Part shown: piece by piece, positions 18,601-27,100 of the stretch
How positions within the stretch are numbered: position 1 is the first letter of the stretch
Layout of the letters: the number at the start of each line of letters is the position of its first letter
From: an uncultured Prevotellaceae bacterium
Lineage (GTDB): Bacteria; Bacteroidota; Bacteroidia; Bacteroidales; Bacteroidaceae
Direction of reading: 5' to 3'
NCBI GenBank assembly: GCA_900318885.1
Contig: ONMN01000013.1
Span: forward strand, 43,435 to 107,434
DNA length: 64,000 nt
Position numbers and translations under genes: made by a program
The notes under the pieces: model-generated
The model's input: only the letters and a program-made list of their open reading frames with translations
What the model was told of the DNA's origin: nothing
Database searches by the model: none

Positions 18601-20107
18601 GCTCTTCGGCAAACTCACCCACCTGATATTCCATTCCGCCGTAGGTGTAGCGGAAGGCAACGGCCAGCACCTGGTCTGTCTGCAGCGAGGTCTTCAGCGA
18701 GAGATAGCCCAGCGCCGTGTTCAGTGTGTATTCCGATGAGTTCAGCAGTCGTGCCGATGACATCTTCTCGTAGTCGGTACCTCCCTCCAACATTCCTTGG
18801 AGGGCTGTAGATGCCTGGTCAATGTCACGTGCTGCGGCAGGCATGTTGCCATACAGCGGCGTCACGTTGTTGTCGGGCAGCGCCGAGGGGCTCGTCCCGC
18901 CTTTCGGCTGACTCTCGCCGAGTTCGGAGAGTGCTATGAGGTTACGTGAGTTCGAGGTCGTTCCCGTCTTGTTCGTCACCCACACCTCGATACGCGTGAT
19001 GTTGATACCCGTCAGGATGTTGGGCAGTTGCGACATAGCGGCATCATAGTGCTCGCGGAAGTATTTTGCCAGGAAGAAGTGGCGATTTTCCTCGTAGTTG
19101 GCCACGTCGAGCTCGAAGGGCGTCATCTGTGTGCCGCCTTGCGACGATACGCTCTTCGTCGTCGAGTTTTTACGCGAAATGGCGGTTTGCAGTTTCAGTT
19201 TGCCGAACTGCATGTCGGTACGTACACCAAACAGACTGGAGGCACCCTTTACCAGCGAGTTGTTGCTGGGGAAGGTGATGTTACCAGCCTCGACGAGCTT
19301 GATGATTTCGTCCTCCTTGCCGTCATAGTGCAACTTCAGGTTCTTCGTGTCAAAGTCGAAGGTGGCGTCGGTGTTGTAGTTCAGCGACATGTTGACTTTA
19401 TCGCCTACCTTACCCGTTACGTTCAGATTGATTTTCTCGTCGAAGTCGATGGCGGTCGTCTTGCGGTTACGCTCTGGCAACGAGGGGTTGTCGATGTCTT
19501 TCAGGGTTGCTCCCAGCTTCAGTTCGGCCGTTCCCTGCGTTTTTATGCGAACACCGCCAGGACCGAATATCTTCTCTGCAGGACCCAGGTCGAAGTGCAT
19601 ATCGGCAAACGAGAACTTCTCCTTGCCCTTCGTGGCAACATTCTCAGCCTCCTTCTTGCGGAAGAAGGCTTCGCGCTCGCGACGCTCACTCCACTTGTTA
19701 TACTCCTCGGGAGTCATCAGAATGGGGGTATTCAGATACGAGTCGCCAATCTTCGAACCAATGCGGTAGTAGCCCAGCGAGTCGTCGTATTCCACCTCCT
19801 GCTTGATGTTTTCGGGCAAACGGAGGTCGAGGGCCGAGGAGTCGAGGTCGGCCACTTCGATAGGTGCCGTTTTCTGGATTTTCCAGCGTGCGTGCAACAG
19901 CGAATCAGGAATGGTGTCGTCCTCTACTTGTAGCGTAGGCTGGGCCTTAGCCCTGCGGACGGTATCCGCAGGGAGTGAAGAGTGAAGAGTGAAGAATGAA
20001 GAATTTGCTGCCGCCATTAATAATGGCAGCATAAGTGGCATGGCAATAAGCAGCGAAACGACTACTTTGCGTATCCACCGTGCGAAAGCCGATTCTTCAC
20101 TCTTCAC
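12653..20107 (-). CDS. sprA: T9SS outer-membrane translocon protein SprA (Sov)
   Basis: About 2480 residues, the size expected of SprA, the very large beta-barrel pore of the type IX secretion system. The N-terminal export signal is hydrophobic (VVVSLLIAMPLMLPLLM). Characteristic stretches include YNKWSERREREAFFRKKE near residue 155, IDDFESSTSLIDVSEPKAW, PYNLNTNVN, and a C-terminal run of beta strands ending in MKFSLTR. No ATG fits the 5' end. The frame opens at a GTG (20107) that lies inside a heptamer array, and a second array (19974-20001) encodes FFTLHSS after the signal. A Lys/Asn/Pro-rich insert (about residues 1900-1950) is encoded by a 9-bp array. It follows ruvA by 10 bp, a conserved neighbourhood in Bacteroidota. 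Confidence 0.92.
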   Translation of the reverse strand: MKSEESAFARWIRKVVVSLLIAMPLMLPLLMAAANSSFFTLHSSLPADTVRRAKAQPTLQVEDDTIPDSLLHARWKIQKTAPIEVADLDSSALDLRLPENIKQEVEYDDSLGYYRIGSKIGDSYLNTPILMTPEEYNKWSERREREAFFRKKEAENVATKGKEKFSFADMHFDLGPAEKIFGPGGVRIKTQGTAELKLGATLKDIDNPSLPERNRKTTAIDFDEKINLNVTGKVGDKVNMSLNYNTDATFDFDTKNLKLHYDGKEDEIIKLVEAGNITFPSNNSLVKGASSLFGVRTDMQFGKLKLQTAISRKNSTTKSVSSQGGTQMTPFELDVANYEENRHFFLAKYFREHYDAAMSQLPNILTGINITRIEVWVTNKTGTTSNSRNLIALSELGESQPKGGTSPSALPDNNVTPLYGNMPAAARDIDQASTALQGMLEGGTDYEKMSSARLLNSSEYTLNTALGYLSLKTSLQTDQVLAVAFRYTYGGMEYQVGEFAEEHNNAGEALYVKSLKNTSNNPQQANWPLMMKNVYYLASNIEKTKFRLDIKFQSDTTGVYLSYIPEVKDITLLRGLGCDRLDNNNKVHPNGYFDYVEGYTIANGRVFFPSAEPFGTTLKNFLIRNGVSEDVANKYAFQELYDTTRTAARQMTNKDKFLLVGQFKGSAANVISLGAYNVPQGSVVVTAGGVTLTEGSDYSVDYSAGEVTILNQSIIDAGTSVNVSLESNTEYGMQRKTMIGFNWEYDFSKDFQIGGTLQHLSEQALTSKVVMGSEPLKNTLWGANINWKTESQWLTRMLNKIPLLHCTQPSQITFTGEFAQLIAGTASGTQDNASYIDDFESSTSLIDVSEPKAWTISSVPSLFPEHADKESVTSGYHRSLLSWYNIDPLFTYRSSSLTPSHIKSDLDQLSNHYVRAVYVSELYPNRDQSTYSGATSTLPILNVAYYPQERGPYNLNTNVNMDGTLNLPLMNWGGMMRKLDTNDFEQANIEYIEFWLLDPFIYSSQQQDAADYGGDLYINLGEVSEDVLHDGKKFYESGMPVDGSNSFVTTQWGRIPVQATQTYAFATTSGSRALQDVGLNGLNDEQERSYDAYADFLSKVTVNDSVRAAWNNDPANDNYHYFRGSDFDQRQTSILDRYKRINMPQGNSPDSDQRTESYDTSYKTYPDVEDINQDYTLNEYERYYQYKVSIRPEDMQVGRNYITETHDYTASLRNGKKEQVRWYKFRIPLNRYDDRVGGISDFTSIRFMRMFLTQFQKPIVLRFGSLDLVRGEWRLYNQQLTGTSNSGQLEVSPVNIEENNDREPVNYVLPPGISRVTDPSQPQLTEANEQALCLMVKNLSKDESKAIYRNTTLDLRRYKHIQMFVHANHLINDETSLQDDQLAVFVRFGSDYRNNYYEYLIPLKLTPDRNDYNKYNLDDCRTVWPKENMLDIDLSKLTNLKKARNRARAHGTASYTTEFSDYDPDNANNRITILGNPSLGEVKTMMIGVRNIAGGLKSGEVWVNELRLQEVNNNGGWAASGNLNVQLSDVGNVNLTGKIITEGFGGLEEGISQRRTDDYKTYSLTTNFELGKFFPDKMNVTAPIYYSITQEESRPKYNPLDTDLELDEALDAMDTHERDSIESIAVRKSKTTNFSLSNVRVGVKTKRHPMPYDPANFSFSYSHRHTQNSGETTVYERDDEWHGSFSYTYTPVYKTWEPFKNSKSKSKWMAFPKAFGLNYLPQNIGFNTEIRRTYYEMQERDMDNLSGSQLPVTWASSFLWNRDFTLRWDLTKNLHMNFQSGTQAEIEEPDSDLPINKDLYPDRYSAWKDSVWHSIKHFGSPLNYRQTFTASYQVPLNKLPIFDWINADASYNATYNWQRGTVTEKGVDLGNTIANNRQLNINGTLNLETLYNHFPFLKKTNDRFKKAIPKDTKKDKKTTKDKKAADSKKSNEPNKPNDPNKPDGPTKEEKALPKNKNTFQKELTLRTDTTFTIAHNKKSKRLIVTAKTKEGRSYPIKYKVVDQNKILVKNLDSVTISVSVTPKPPTENQWWYKPTQSIARFLMMVRSIGISYRNQYSMSMSGYMPKVGDAFGQKNVGGVLAPGLGFAFGMVDDSFIDKAHENGWLNDSISSPAATNLTTDLQLRATLEPVRDLKIDLNASRTESRARSIQYQYQSYPTTQSGTFTMTTISLSSAFESMGDANNGYPSKAFERFCDALPEFQARAAAQYGQEVSQYSAAVMIPAFLDSYTWSGGGNLDFFPALTRLLPNWTFRYAGLAKLHWFSEHFKSFNLNHSYKSVYSVGSYTSDTKTPSLLGWSVPTVSINESFAPLFGFDATLNSGLTLKAEYRKTRTLSLSTTSVQINEGRSNDWVIGLGYKISDFKLFGSGTSRKIKKAQSGNKKNKNASSSSTTGKKSGINQDLNMRLDVTFRDQAAITRDIASRTSSASSGNSALKISFMADYTLSRLLTMSFYYERQTNTPLLSSSSYPTTTRDFGLSMKFSLTR
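14283..14336. repeat. 9-bp tandem array, about 6 units, in frame in sprA
   Basis: The units are GGCTTGTTG, GGATCGTTA, GGCTTGTTG, GGCTCGTTA, GACTTCTTG and GAGTCGGCG. On the minus strand it encodes a three-residue periodic NKP/NDP/NKP/DGP linker. Confidence 0.75.
19974..20001. repeat. Heptamer array, 4 units, in frame in sprA N-terminus
   Basis: AGTGAAG is repeated three times, followed by AATGAAG. It encodes FFTLHSS just after the sprA signal segment. Confidence 0.85.
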
Positions 20108-20121
20108 TCTTCACTTTTCAC
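20094..20121. repeat. Heptamer array, 4 units, across ruvA stop and sprA start
   Basis: TCTTCAC is repeated three times, followed by TTTTCAC. The ruvA stop (20118-20120) and the GTG start of sprA (20105-20107) both fall inside it. The same unit family recurs at 19974 and 51182. Confidence 0.85.
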
Positions 20122-20720
20122 TTAATTTGTTTCAATGCCAGTTTCACCACTTGCTCTACGGGCAGGTTGGGGTCGGACTGCAGGATGCTGACGACGACTT
20201 TCTGCGTCGGAGCAGGCGCGAAGCCCAGCATGGTCAGAGCCGATACAGCCTCGTCGCGCACCTCGTTGTTTACTGGTGCCGATACCGAACCGCCGGCAGG
20301 AATTTCGTCGGCTATTCCCAAGGCCACAATCTTGTCCCTCAGGTCGACGATGATGCGCTGGGCTGTCATCTTGCCGATACCCTTGATGCCCTTGATGAGG
20401 CGCTCGTCGCCACGCGAAATGGCGTTGCACAGCTCGCTGACACTCATCGACGACAGCATCATACGTGCCGTGTTCGGACCCACACCACTGACGGTGATGA
20501 GCAGCTCGAACATCTCACGTTCCTTCTTCGACACAAAGCCGTACAGCACGTGGGCGTCCTCACGAATCGACTCAAAGACGTACAGTTTCACGTCCTTTTT
20601 GCCTTGGATTGCACTATACGTGGTCAGCGAAATGTTCAGACCGTAACCTACGCCAGCGGCTTCTACCGTAGCCAATGCGGGGGTCAGCTCCGTCAGCTCA
20701 CCCTTGATGTATTCTATCAT
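20118..20720 (-). CDS. ruvA: Holliday junction DNA helicase subunit RuvA
   Basis: This 200-residue RuvA binds Holliday junctions and loads RuvB. It shows the N-terminal OB domain MIEYIKGELTEL, the helix-hairpin-helix pair in VSGVGPNTARMMLSSM and IKGIGKMTAQRIIVDLRDK, and a C-terminal RuvB-contact domain ending LALKQIK. The frame extends upstream to 21473, but that part is antisense to the dehydrogenase gene and unlike RuvA, so the ATG at 20720 is the start. The stop lies in a heptamer array shared with sprA. Confidence 0.94.
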   Translation of the reverse strand: MIEYIKGELTELTPALATVEAAGVGYGLNISLTTYSAIQGKKDVKLYVFESIREDAHVLYGFVSKKEREMFELLITVSGVGPNTARMMLSSMSVSELCNAISRGDERLIKGIKGIGKMTAQRIIVDLRDKIVALGIADEIPAGGSVSAPVNNEVRDEAVSALTMLGFAPAPTQKVVVSILQSDPNLPVEQVVKLALKQIK

Positions 20721-20888
20721 ATAATTAACGTAACTTTTGCGCGTTTTATTGTATGAAAGGCAAGAAAGATTTGGGCTTTTATCGTTAAACGGGAAAGCGG
20801 CGTAAGCCAAAAGGGTGTAAAAAATAATAAAATGTAGCCTTTTTGCAAATTTTTCTGCCTTTTTGATATTTATTTCAGGAAAAAAGTG

Positions 20889-20896
20889 TAATTTTG
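20889..20896 (+). promoter_or_regulatory. -7 box (TAATTTTG) of ddh
   Basis: TAnnTTTG match 40 bp upstream of the ATG at 20937. Confidence 0.65.
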
Positions 20897-20936
20897 CACG
20901 CTGAGAAATTGAAACAACCAACAAAAAAGCGAAAAT

Positions 20937-21836
20937 ATGAAGAAAATCAGAGCCGCCGTAGTCGGTTACGGCAACATCGGAAAGTACACTATTCAGGCTC
21001 TTGAGGCCGCTCCCGACTTCGAGATAGCAGGTGTCGTACGCAGAAACGGAGCCGCTGACAAACCAGCAGAACTCGCTCCTTATGCCGTTGTCAAGGACAT
21101 CAAGGAACTGCAGGATGTCGACGTCGCCATTCTGGCTACACCCACACGTTCGTGCGAGGAATATGCCAAGCAGATCCTTCCGCTGGGTATCAACACCGTC
21201 GACTCCTTCGACATCCACACCAACATTCGCGGCTATCGCGAGCGTCTGATGGCCATCAATAAGGAAACCAACACCGTCAGCGTCATTGCTGCCGGTTGGG
21301 ACCCGGGTTCCGACTCCATCGTCCGCACGCTCATGCAGAGCCTCGCACCGAAGGGACTGTCCTACACCAACTTCGGTCCTGGTATGTCTATGGGTCACAG
21401 CGTCTGCGTACGTTCGAAGGCTGGCGTCAAGAACGCCCTTTCGATGACTATCCCCTTGGGCGAAGGCATCCACCGCCGCATGGTTTATGTAGAGTTGGAA
21501 GACGGATATACGCTAGAGCAGGTAACCAAGGACATCAAGGCCGACCCCTATTTTGCCAGCGACGAGACGCACGTCTTCCAGGTAGAGAGCGTCGACGATG
21601 TTCGCGACATGGGTCATGGTGTCAACCTCGTCCGCAAGGGCGTCAGCGGTCAGACCCAGAACCAGCGTCTGGAGTTCAACATGCAGATCAACAATCCTGC
21701 CCTCACCGGTCAGGTTCTGGTCAATGTCGCTCGCGCCTCTATGCGCCTCCAGCCCGCTTGCTACACGATGATCGAGATTCCCGTCATCGACATGCTCCCA
21801 GGCGACCGCGCCGACCTCATCGAACATCTGGTATAA
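20937..21836 (+). CDS. ddh: meso-Diaminopimelate D-dehydrogenase
   Basis: This 299-residue NADPH enzyme catalyses the one-step reductive amination of tetrahydrodipicolinate to meso-DAP, feeding lysine and peptidoglycan. It shows VVGYGNIGKYTIQAL (NADP fold), ATPTRS, TVDSFDIH, AAGWDPGSDS, NFGPGMSMGHSVCVRS, and a C-terminal LTGQVLVNVARAS segment, all as in Ddh. The full family length is present. It is transcribed alone and divergently from ruvA. Confidence 0.94.
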   Translation: MKKIRAAVVGYGNIGKYTIQALEAAPDFEIAGVVRRNGAADKPAELAPYAVVKDIKELQDVDVAILATPTRSCEEYAKQILPLGINTVDSFDIHTNIRGYRERLMAINKETNTVSVIAAGWDPGSDSIVRTLMQSLAPKGLSYTNFGPGMSMGHSVCVRSKAGVKNALSMTIPLGEGIHRRMVYVELEDGYTLEQVTKDIKADPYFASDETHVFQVESVDDVRDMGHGVNLVRKGVSGQTQNQRLEFNMQINNPALTGQVLVNVARASMRLQPACYTMIEIPVIDMLPGDRADLIEHLV

Positions 21837-22389
21837 TCACCAGCAAGCAAAACCCATAAAAAAGGTATAAAACTCGGTTACGGGCGGGTGGTCGCAATAA
21901 TGCGGCCTCCCGCCCGAATTAATACGGCCCCTCGCCCGAATGAATACGGTCGGGGGGCCGAATCTGCTTACCCTACGTCTCGCTCCCTTTTACATAGGCA
22001 CTTTCCCCCTGTTTGCACGGCACTCTTTCCCTTCAACTGCCTGCTAACGTTAGACGAAATCGTTAATTATCTTAAATATTTTCGGTATTTCGCTCATCCC
22101 ATTCATTATGTTGGTAAAAACTCGGAACATCCTTAGAGCAACCCCAGAGCAGACTGGGAGCAACCCTATGGCAAGGCTTTCGTGGGTCTAAAGAGATAAA
22201 ATATCCGTCAATACCAGTATTTAGAGATATCTCCAGAGTTCCTCCTAACCTCGTCATCCTCCCACACCAGACCTCAATCAGCGTCACAGTCTATTAATAC
22301 TGCCTTAACGGGGGTGAAAAAGTATTAATAAATCCTTCGTTTTTTCAAGCTCTTTCTACAAAACTTTTCCAACCCCGACACTAAAATGC
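21837..22389. other. Gene-poor intergenic stretch with GC-rich tandem repeat
   Basis: No gene is convincing here. At 21881-21960 there is a GC-rich block: three imperfect 21-22-bp tandem units (21896-21916, 21917-21938, 21939-21960) of the form AATxAATACGGCC..CGCCCG. Two hairpins can form: CGGGCGGG/CCCGCCCG (21881-21888 with 21909-21916) and CGGCCCC/GGGGCCG (21925-21931 with 21954-21960). The rest is plain. A 71-codon minus-strand ORF (22072-22287) has no promoter or recognisable family. Confidence 0.6.
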
Positions 22390-22541
22390 AATACTCCGAA
22401 AGTAATTTTAAATACTCTTGGAGTATTTCCGATTACTCTTGGAGTATTTTCGATTACTCCGAAAGTAATATTTGTCGCCTCTTTCCATACCTTCATTAGA
22501 AATTTTCCATAGGGTGTGATGTGCGGTTTTTCATAATTCAT
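22356..22541 (-). CDS. Small repeat ORF of doubtful coding status
   Basis: This 61-codon ORF contains four consecutive seven-residue repeats: NITFGVI, ENTPRVI, GNTPRVF and KITFGVL. They arise from a 21-bp tandem DNA repeat (22390-22473) whose units are near-palindromes. No -7 box is visible upstream. The regular 21-bp period keeps the frame open without needing selection, so it may be a by-product of a structured DNA or RNA element rather than a protein gene. Confidence 0.25.
   Translation of the reverse strand: MNYEKPHITPYGKFLMKVWKEATNITFGVIENTPRVIGNTPRVFKITFGVLHFSVGVGKVL
22390..22473. repeat. 21-bp tandem repeat, 4 units in A-B-B-A order
   Basis: Units are at 22390-22410, 22411-22431, 22432-22452 and 22453-22473. 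Outer units carry ACTCCGAAAGTAAT; inner units carry ACTCTTGGAGTATT. Unit 2 is a perfect AATACTC/GAGTATT hairpin with a 3-nt loop. The others are close to it. Confidence 0.85.
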
Positions 22542-22619
22542 TGATTTGCAGTAATTTCCTGTTTTCTCTCCTTTTCATCTTTTCCATAGGTAACTGATAC
22601 AACTTTGGAAAAAATGTCG

Positions 22620-22627
22620 TAACTTTG
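22620..22627 (+). promoter_or_regulatory. -7 box (TAACTTTG) of TPR regulator gene
   Basis: TAnnTTTG match 30 bp upstream of the ATG at 22658. Confidence 0.65.
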
Positions 22628-22657
22628 CAACCGAGAACTGACGAATAATCGATAACA

Positions 22658-24100
22658 ATGTTTACAAGGTCGTTGTACATATTCATCATAGGCGTTCTGA
22701 TGGTTGCTTGCAGTCAGCCACAGCAGGGAGCGGATTCACAGACGGCAGCGCGTTGTCTGGAGGAGGCTCAGGCTGCTTTTGCCAACGACAGCATCCGTCA
22801 GGGCGAGACTTTGCTGCGAAAGACCATCCAATTGGCGGAGGCCTCTGAGGATTGGCACACCTATTATATCGCGTACCAGCGCTTGGCGGAAGCATTGTCG
22901 CAGAGCAATCCCGAAGAAGCATTGCGACTGATGAAGAAAGCCCTGACCATCTATGAACAGCATCCCGATGATGAGCGCAATTATGTCATGTTGCTCGACT
23001 ATGCAGGCACATACGCCGCACAGATGGCTTACACCACTGAGGGTTCCTACGACGAAGCACTCGATTTCATCAACCGTGCATACGATATTGCAGAGAAAAA
23101 CCAGATGAAGGACTTGATGTGTCAGACGCTCACAAGTCTTGCAAACATCGCTTGGGCCAGAGATGACTATCGTCAGGCACTCGACTATGCCCATCGGGCT
23201 AATTCGACATCGACAACCGAGCTGAGGCCTGGCACATTACAAGTGCTGGCCCGCAGTTACCTTAGCCTGAACATGCTTGATTCGGCAGAAACCATCTATC
23301 GGCAGATTGATCCAGGCAGTGACGTGCATCTGGCATATATCGTGCAGAGCAGCCTCGCAAACATAGCACTTCGAAGGATGGGCGCTACACAGGTGGAGGA
23401 CAGCGTAGAAGAAGCCTTCGAGCAAATAGAAGGTTTCTATTACAAAGCACTTGAGCAGAAAGACCAGTATTATCAGGAGACGTTGAGGCAAGAGATGGAG
23501 AACCAGCAACTGGAATACCGCTCACAGATGTATGGCCGTACACTCCTGATTGTCATCATTGCTGCGGTCGTCATCCTTCTTGCAACAGTGTTAGCCCTTC
23601 GCTATCGCATCCGTATGCTTCGTCAGCAACGGGCGTATGAGCAATCGAAACTGGAAAACGAGTTACTCAGGAACGAACAGGAGAAACGTCAACTACAGCA
23701 AGAGGCAGAGCATCAGAAGACTTTGTTACATCAGGCCAATGAAGTGGTGGCATTCCTGCAAAATTTCATCCTCGAACGTACGGAAGTGTTGAAAAAACTC
23801 AATCAGAGCAGCGATTCGGTCATCTACCTCAGTCCGCACGAATGGAGTGAGATAGAACGTACGCTCAACGCCATCGACGGTAACCGCTTTGCCAAGATTC
23901 GCGAACAATACCCCACTATGCAGGAAGACGACATCCGCCTGTGTATCCTCACACGGCTCGGCCTCAGCAACCGCACCATCGGCAACATCTACTGCATCAC
24001 CGTCTCTGCCGTCCAGCATCGCAAACTCAAACTGAAGAAGGACGTTTTCGGAGAGAGCAATCCAGATATCACCCTAGAGCAGATACTCAACAACAGATAA
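22658..24100 (+). CDS. Membrane-anchored TPR regulator with C-terminal HTH
   Basis: This 480-residue protein starts with a lipoprotein-like signal (MVACS, C18), followed by TPR-type helical repeats (about 25-265), one transmembrane helix (about 290-312), a coiled coil (about 315-375) and a C-terminal LuxR/FixJ-like helix-turn-helix (DDIRLCILTRLGLSNRTIGNIY, about 425-450). Such proteins in Bacteroidota sense something outside and act on DNA from the membrane. It lies 39 bp before the BspA-like gene, which it may control. A signal-type N-terminus together with a cytoplasmic DNA-binding end implies the TPR part is periplasmic. Confidence 0.75.
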   Translation: MFTRSLYIFIIGVLMVACSQPQQGADSQTAARCLEEAQAAFANDSIRQGETLLRKTIQLAEASEDWHTYYIAYQRLAEALSQSNPEEALRLMKKALTIYEQHPDDERNYVMLLDYAGTYAAQMAYTTEGSYDEALDFINRAYDIAEKNQMKDLMCQTLTSLANIAWARDDYRQALDYAHRANSTSTTELRPGTLQVLARSYLSLNMLDSAETIYRQIDPGSDVHLAYIVQSSLANIALRRMGATQVEDSVEEAFEQIEGFYYKALEQKDQYYQETLRQEMENQQLEYRSQMYGRTLLIVIIAAVVILLATVLALRYRIRMLRQQRAYEQSKLENELLRNEQEKRQLQQEAEHQKTLLHQANEVVAFLQNFILERTEVLKKLNQSSDSVIYLSPHEWSEIERTLNAIDGNRFAKIREQYPTMQEDDIRLCILTRLGLSNRTIGNIYCITVSAVQHRKLKLKKDVFGESNPDITLEQILNNR

Positions 24101-24139
24101 CTATCACGAATGAAAATTATAACAAATACGATAACAGCT

Positions 24140-27100
24140 ATGAAGAAACTATTATTCTTTATCACTCTGATGTTCTCGCCAATGTTGGCAAGTGCCCAAA
24201 CAGTATCGGATGTGCAGAATAGCGGCTGTATGGCAAACGCACGTGGAGTGGAAAGCGAAGAATCTGTCCCGACAATCATCCTGAAGAAAGAGGGCACTAT
24301 CTTATCGGTGGAACTACAGAATTATATTAGCAACTGCGCCACATACGACTTCGAAATAAAGTCCAGCATTAGCGATGGCATTGATGGCTCTCCTTGTTCT
24401 TTGTCCGTCAATGTAAATTCCGTTCTTCCCGAAATAATAACAACTTGTGATTGCCCTTTCAATGTGTCGTTCACGATACGTGACTTTGAACCAAACAGTT
24501 TCTATTTGGACTGCTGGTGGTACAAAGGGCTAGTGGAACTGGCGGAGGGTGAGCCGTTGGTGCTGGAGGACGTTTATGAGGACGCAACCATCGATGGCAT
24601 GAATTTCACCCTGCAGAAAGCCTTTCATCAAGCGATGGTGACAAGGAGCGAGTGGGTGGGTGAAGTACGCATCCCCTCGGAACTGAGCCATGAGGGGCAG
24701 ACCTATTCTGTGACGAGCATATCCAGCGATGCTTTCACGGACAACACAACAATGACCAAGGTGTTTATTCCACGGACTATCAAAAACATGAATTTCAGCG
24801 AGGAGAGTGGTTTTAATAGGAACCTCTTCTCCTGGTGTTCAGCATTGGAATCAATAGAGGTGGAAGAGGGCAATCCCGTGCTGTGCTCCGTCGGCGGTGT
24901 GTTGTTCAATAAAGAGAAGACGAGACTCTATACTTATCCTGCCGCTGACAGCCGCACATCCTACACGGTGCCTGAAGGTGTGACGTGGATAGACGGCTCT
25001 GCCTTCGCCAGCAATCATCATCTTGTGAGCATTTCGCTTCCCGACGGTGTGACATCCTTGGGTTCTTCCGCTTTTTATGACTGCACAAACTTGGAGGAGG
25101 TAAACCTGCCTTACGGCCTTAAGTCAATAGCAGGATATTTGTTCTGGAATTGCAGTAGTTTGACAGACATTCAGATCCCTAAAAGCGTGACCTCGGTAAT
25201 GTCCAATGCCTTCAAAGGCTGTAAGGCCCTAAAGACGCTGGACTTGCCGGAAAGTGTCACCTTCTTAGGTGACTATGTGTTCTCAGGGTGCAAGTTGGAC
25301 TCCTTAATTATCAGAGGCGTCATCGATTTCAGTTGGAATGTCCACTACTGGTTGTTCGACGGCATGGGTACAGAGACCAAAGTCTATGTACACCCGACGC
25401 AAGTGGATAAGTTCAAGGCCATCTATAAAGGCCCTGTCTATCCATTGCCAGAGCAGAAAGTTGACTATATCCCCTTTGCGGAATTAGGTAAGCAGTGGCA
25501 TGTGGTTAGTGCTAAAAATCCGAACTATGTCTGTCGTCAAGAAACATACTGGATGTTCGAGAATGTAGAGCGTGCAGGAAAGATATACGCCCATACAATA
25601 TGTAATGATGATGTATTAGATGTAACTGAAGAAACAGGACTGTTCCGTGAGGAAAACCGTCGGGTGTATAAATATGATGAGACAGAAGGTAGGGACATCA
25701 TGTTGTATGACTTCTCGCTCAAAGAGGGCGATACATTCGCGTATGAATTTGGTTTTGACCAACCAATTAACTGCAAAGTATTGAAGCAAGGATGGCTGAA
25801 CGATGGTCCCCAAATAGTATATTCTTGTACTCTCACTCCTGCCGACACACTGGACATTAAGTACCGTCGCCTACGCACATGGACCATTGGTCGTGACAAC
25901 GGGTTGGGAGAATTTGTTGAGGTTGCAACTTGGGTGGAAGGTATCGGAGCCCTTGAAAACATGTTCAATTCCTTTGCCTTTGGCGGTGTGAAGTCTTGTC
26001 TGGCTTACGTTGAAAGGAAAGACAATGAGACTGTTTATCATGTAAACGAATATCTGCCTTTCTCGTTTTGTAATGGTTACGACGTGATGGGTCACGTTCA
26101 TGGCTGCGACCTGCCTACTGGTGCAGAAGATTATGGGGAGAACGACGGGCATCATCAGCTTACTTACGAATTAAAAGGCAACAGTCTGCACGTCTATGGA
26201 GAAGTCTTCACCCAATGCGGACCTAACAACTATGCTTATTTCTACGTGAAAAAGACGGATGACCCATTGGTCAACAAGATTGAATTCGAAATACAAGAAG
26301 TAGAGCCGGTAGCAGATTGTGTGGCTCTCCATGCTACCGACTTCTATGTTCCAGGCTTCGATCCTAACATGAACTACATCGTGGTTGACAATCGTGGCGA
26401 GGAGCATCCTGTTATCAACAAAACCCCAGAGATGGCCTACCGCCCATTCGTCGAAGACAACAAAGAGTGGACGATGGCTTACTTGGGTGCCGTTCCCCCA
26501 GAGTACCAACAAACTTTCAGTTATGAACAGATTAAACTTGGCTCCGCATTAGAGGTGAATGGCATGACGTTCAAGCAAATAGTTAGTTCGAGTTGGTGGA
26601 ATGACCAAGATGGCCCAAGCAATTGGAAAGAAACCGACGAATATCTTGGCGAGGCTGACGGAAAGGTGTATCTATATAACCAGAAATCGAAGAATACCAT
26701 TCAGACTATGGACTTCACACTACAGGTTGGCGACACCTATCGTCAAATGCAAATGGGCGATCCGAATGACTACATGGACTTTGTAGTGACCGCCGTGACA
26801 GACACTGTGATAGCAACCTCTTCTGACAAGACACCACGCAAATGCCTATATCTTAGCAGACCAGGCTCGACGAAGATAGACGACGTGTGGATTGAGGGCA
26901 TTGGCTCACTCGTCGGAGGCGTCTATGGGTCTCTTGTGCAGTTGATGGGAGGTTCCATACCGTCGTTGCGCAAATGTCAAATAGACGGACAAACGCTGTA
27001 TGAGGTTTATCATCCTTTCTTGAAAGAGGGAAAGACGTGGAACTTTGAAGACCGCTATTACGACCATGAGAACAAGGAAGAATGGACGAAGTATGTTTCG

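Noticed and set aside
12911-19985. Many plus-strand ORFs opposite sprA
   Set aside because: They mirror the strong codon bias of sprA, have no start signals and no recognisable domains.
20721-21473. N-terminal extension of the ruvA frame
   Set aside because: It is antisense to ddh and unlike RuvA, which starts at MIEYIKGEL with an ATG at 20720.
22072-22287. 71-codon minus-strand ORF in the ddh-TPR gap
   Set aside because: No promoter, no start context and no family recognised; base composition like the flanking non-coding DNA.
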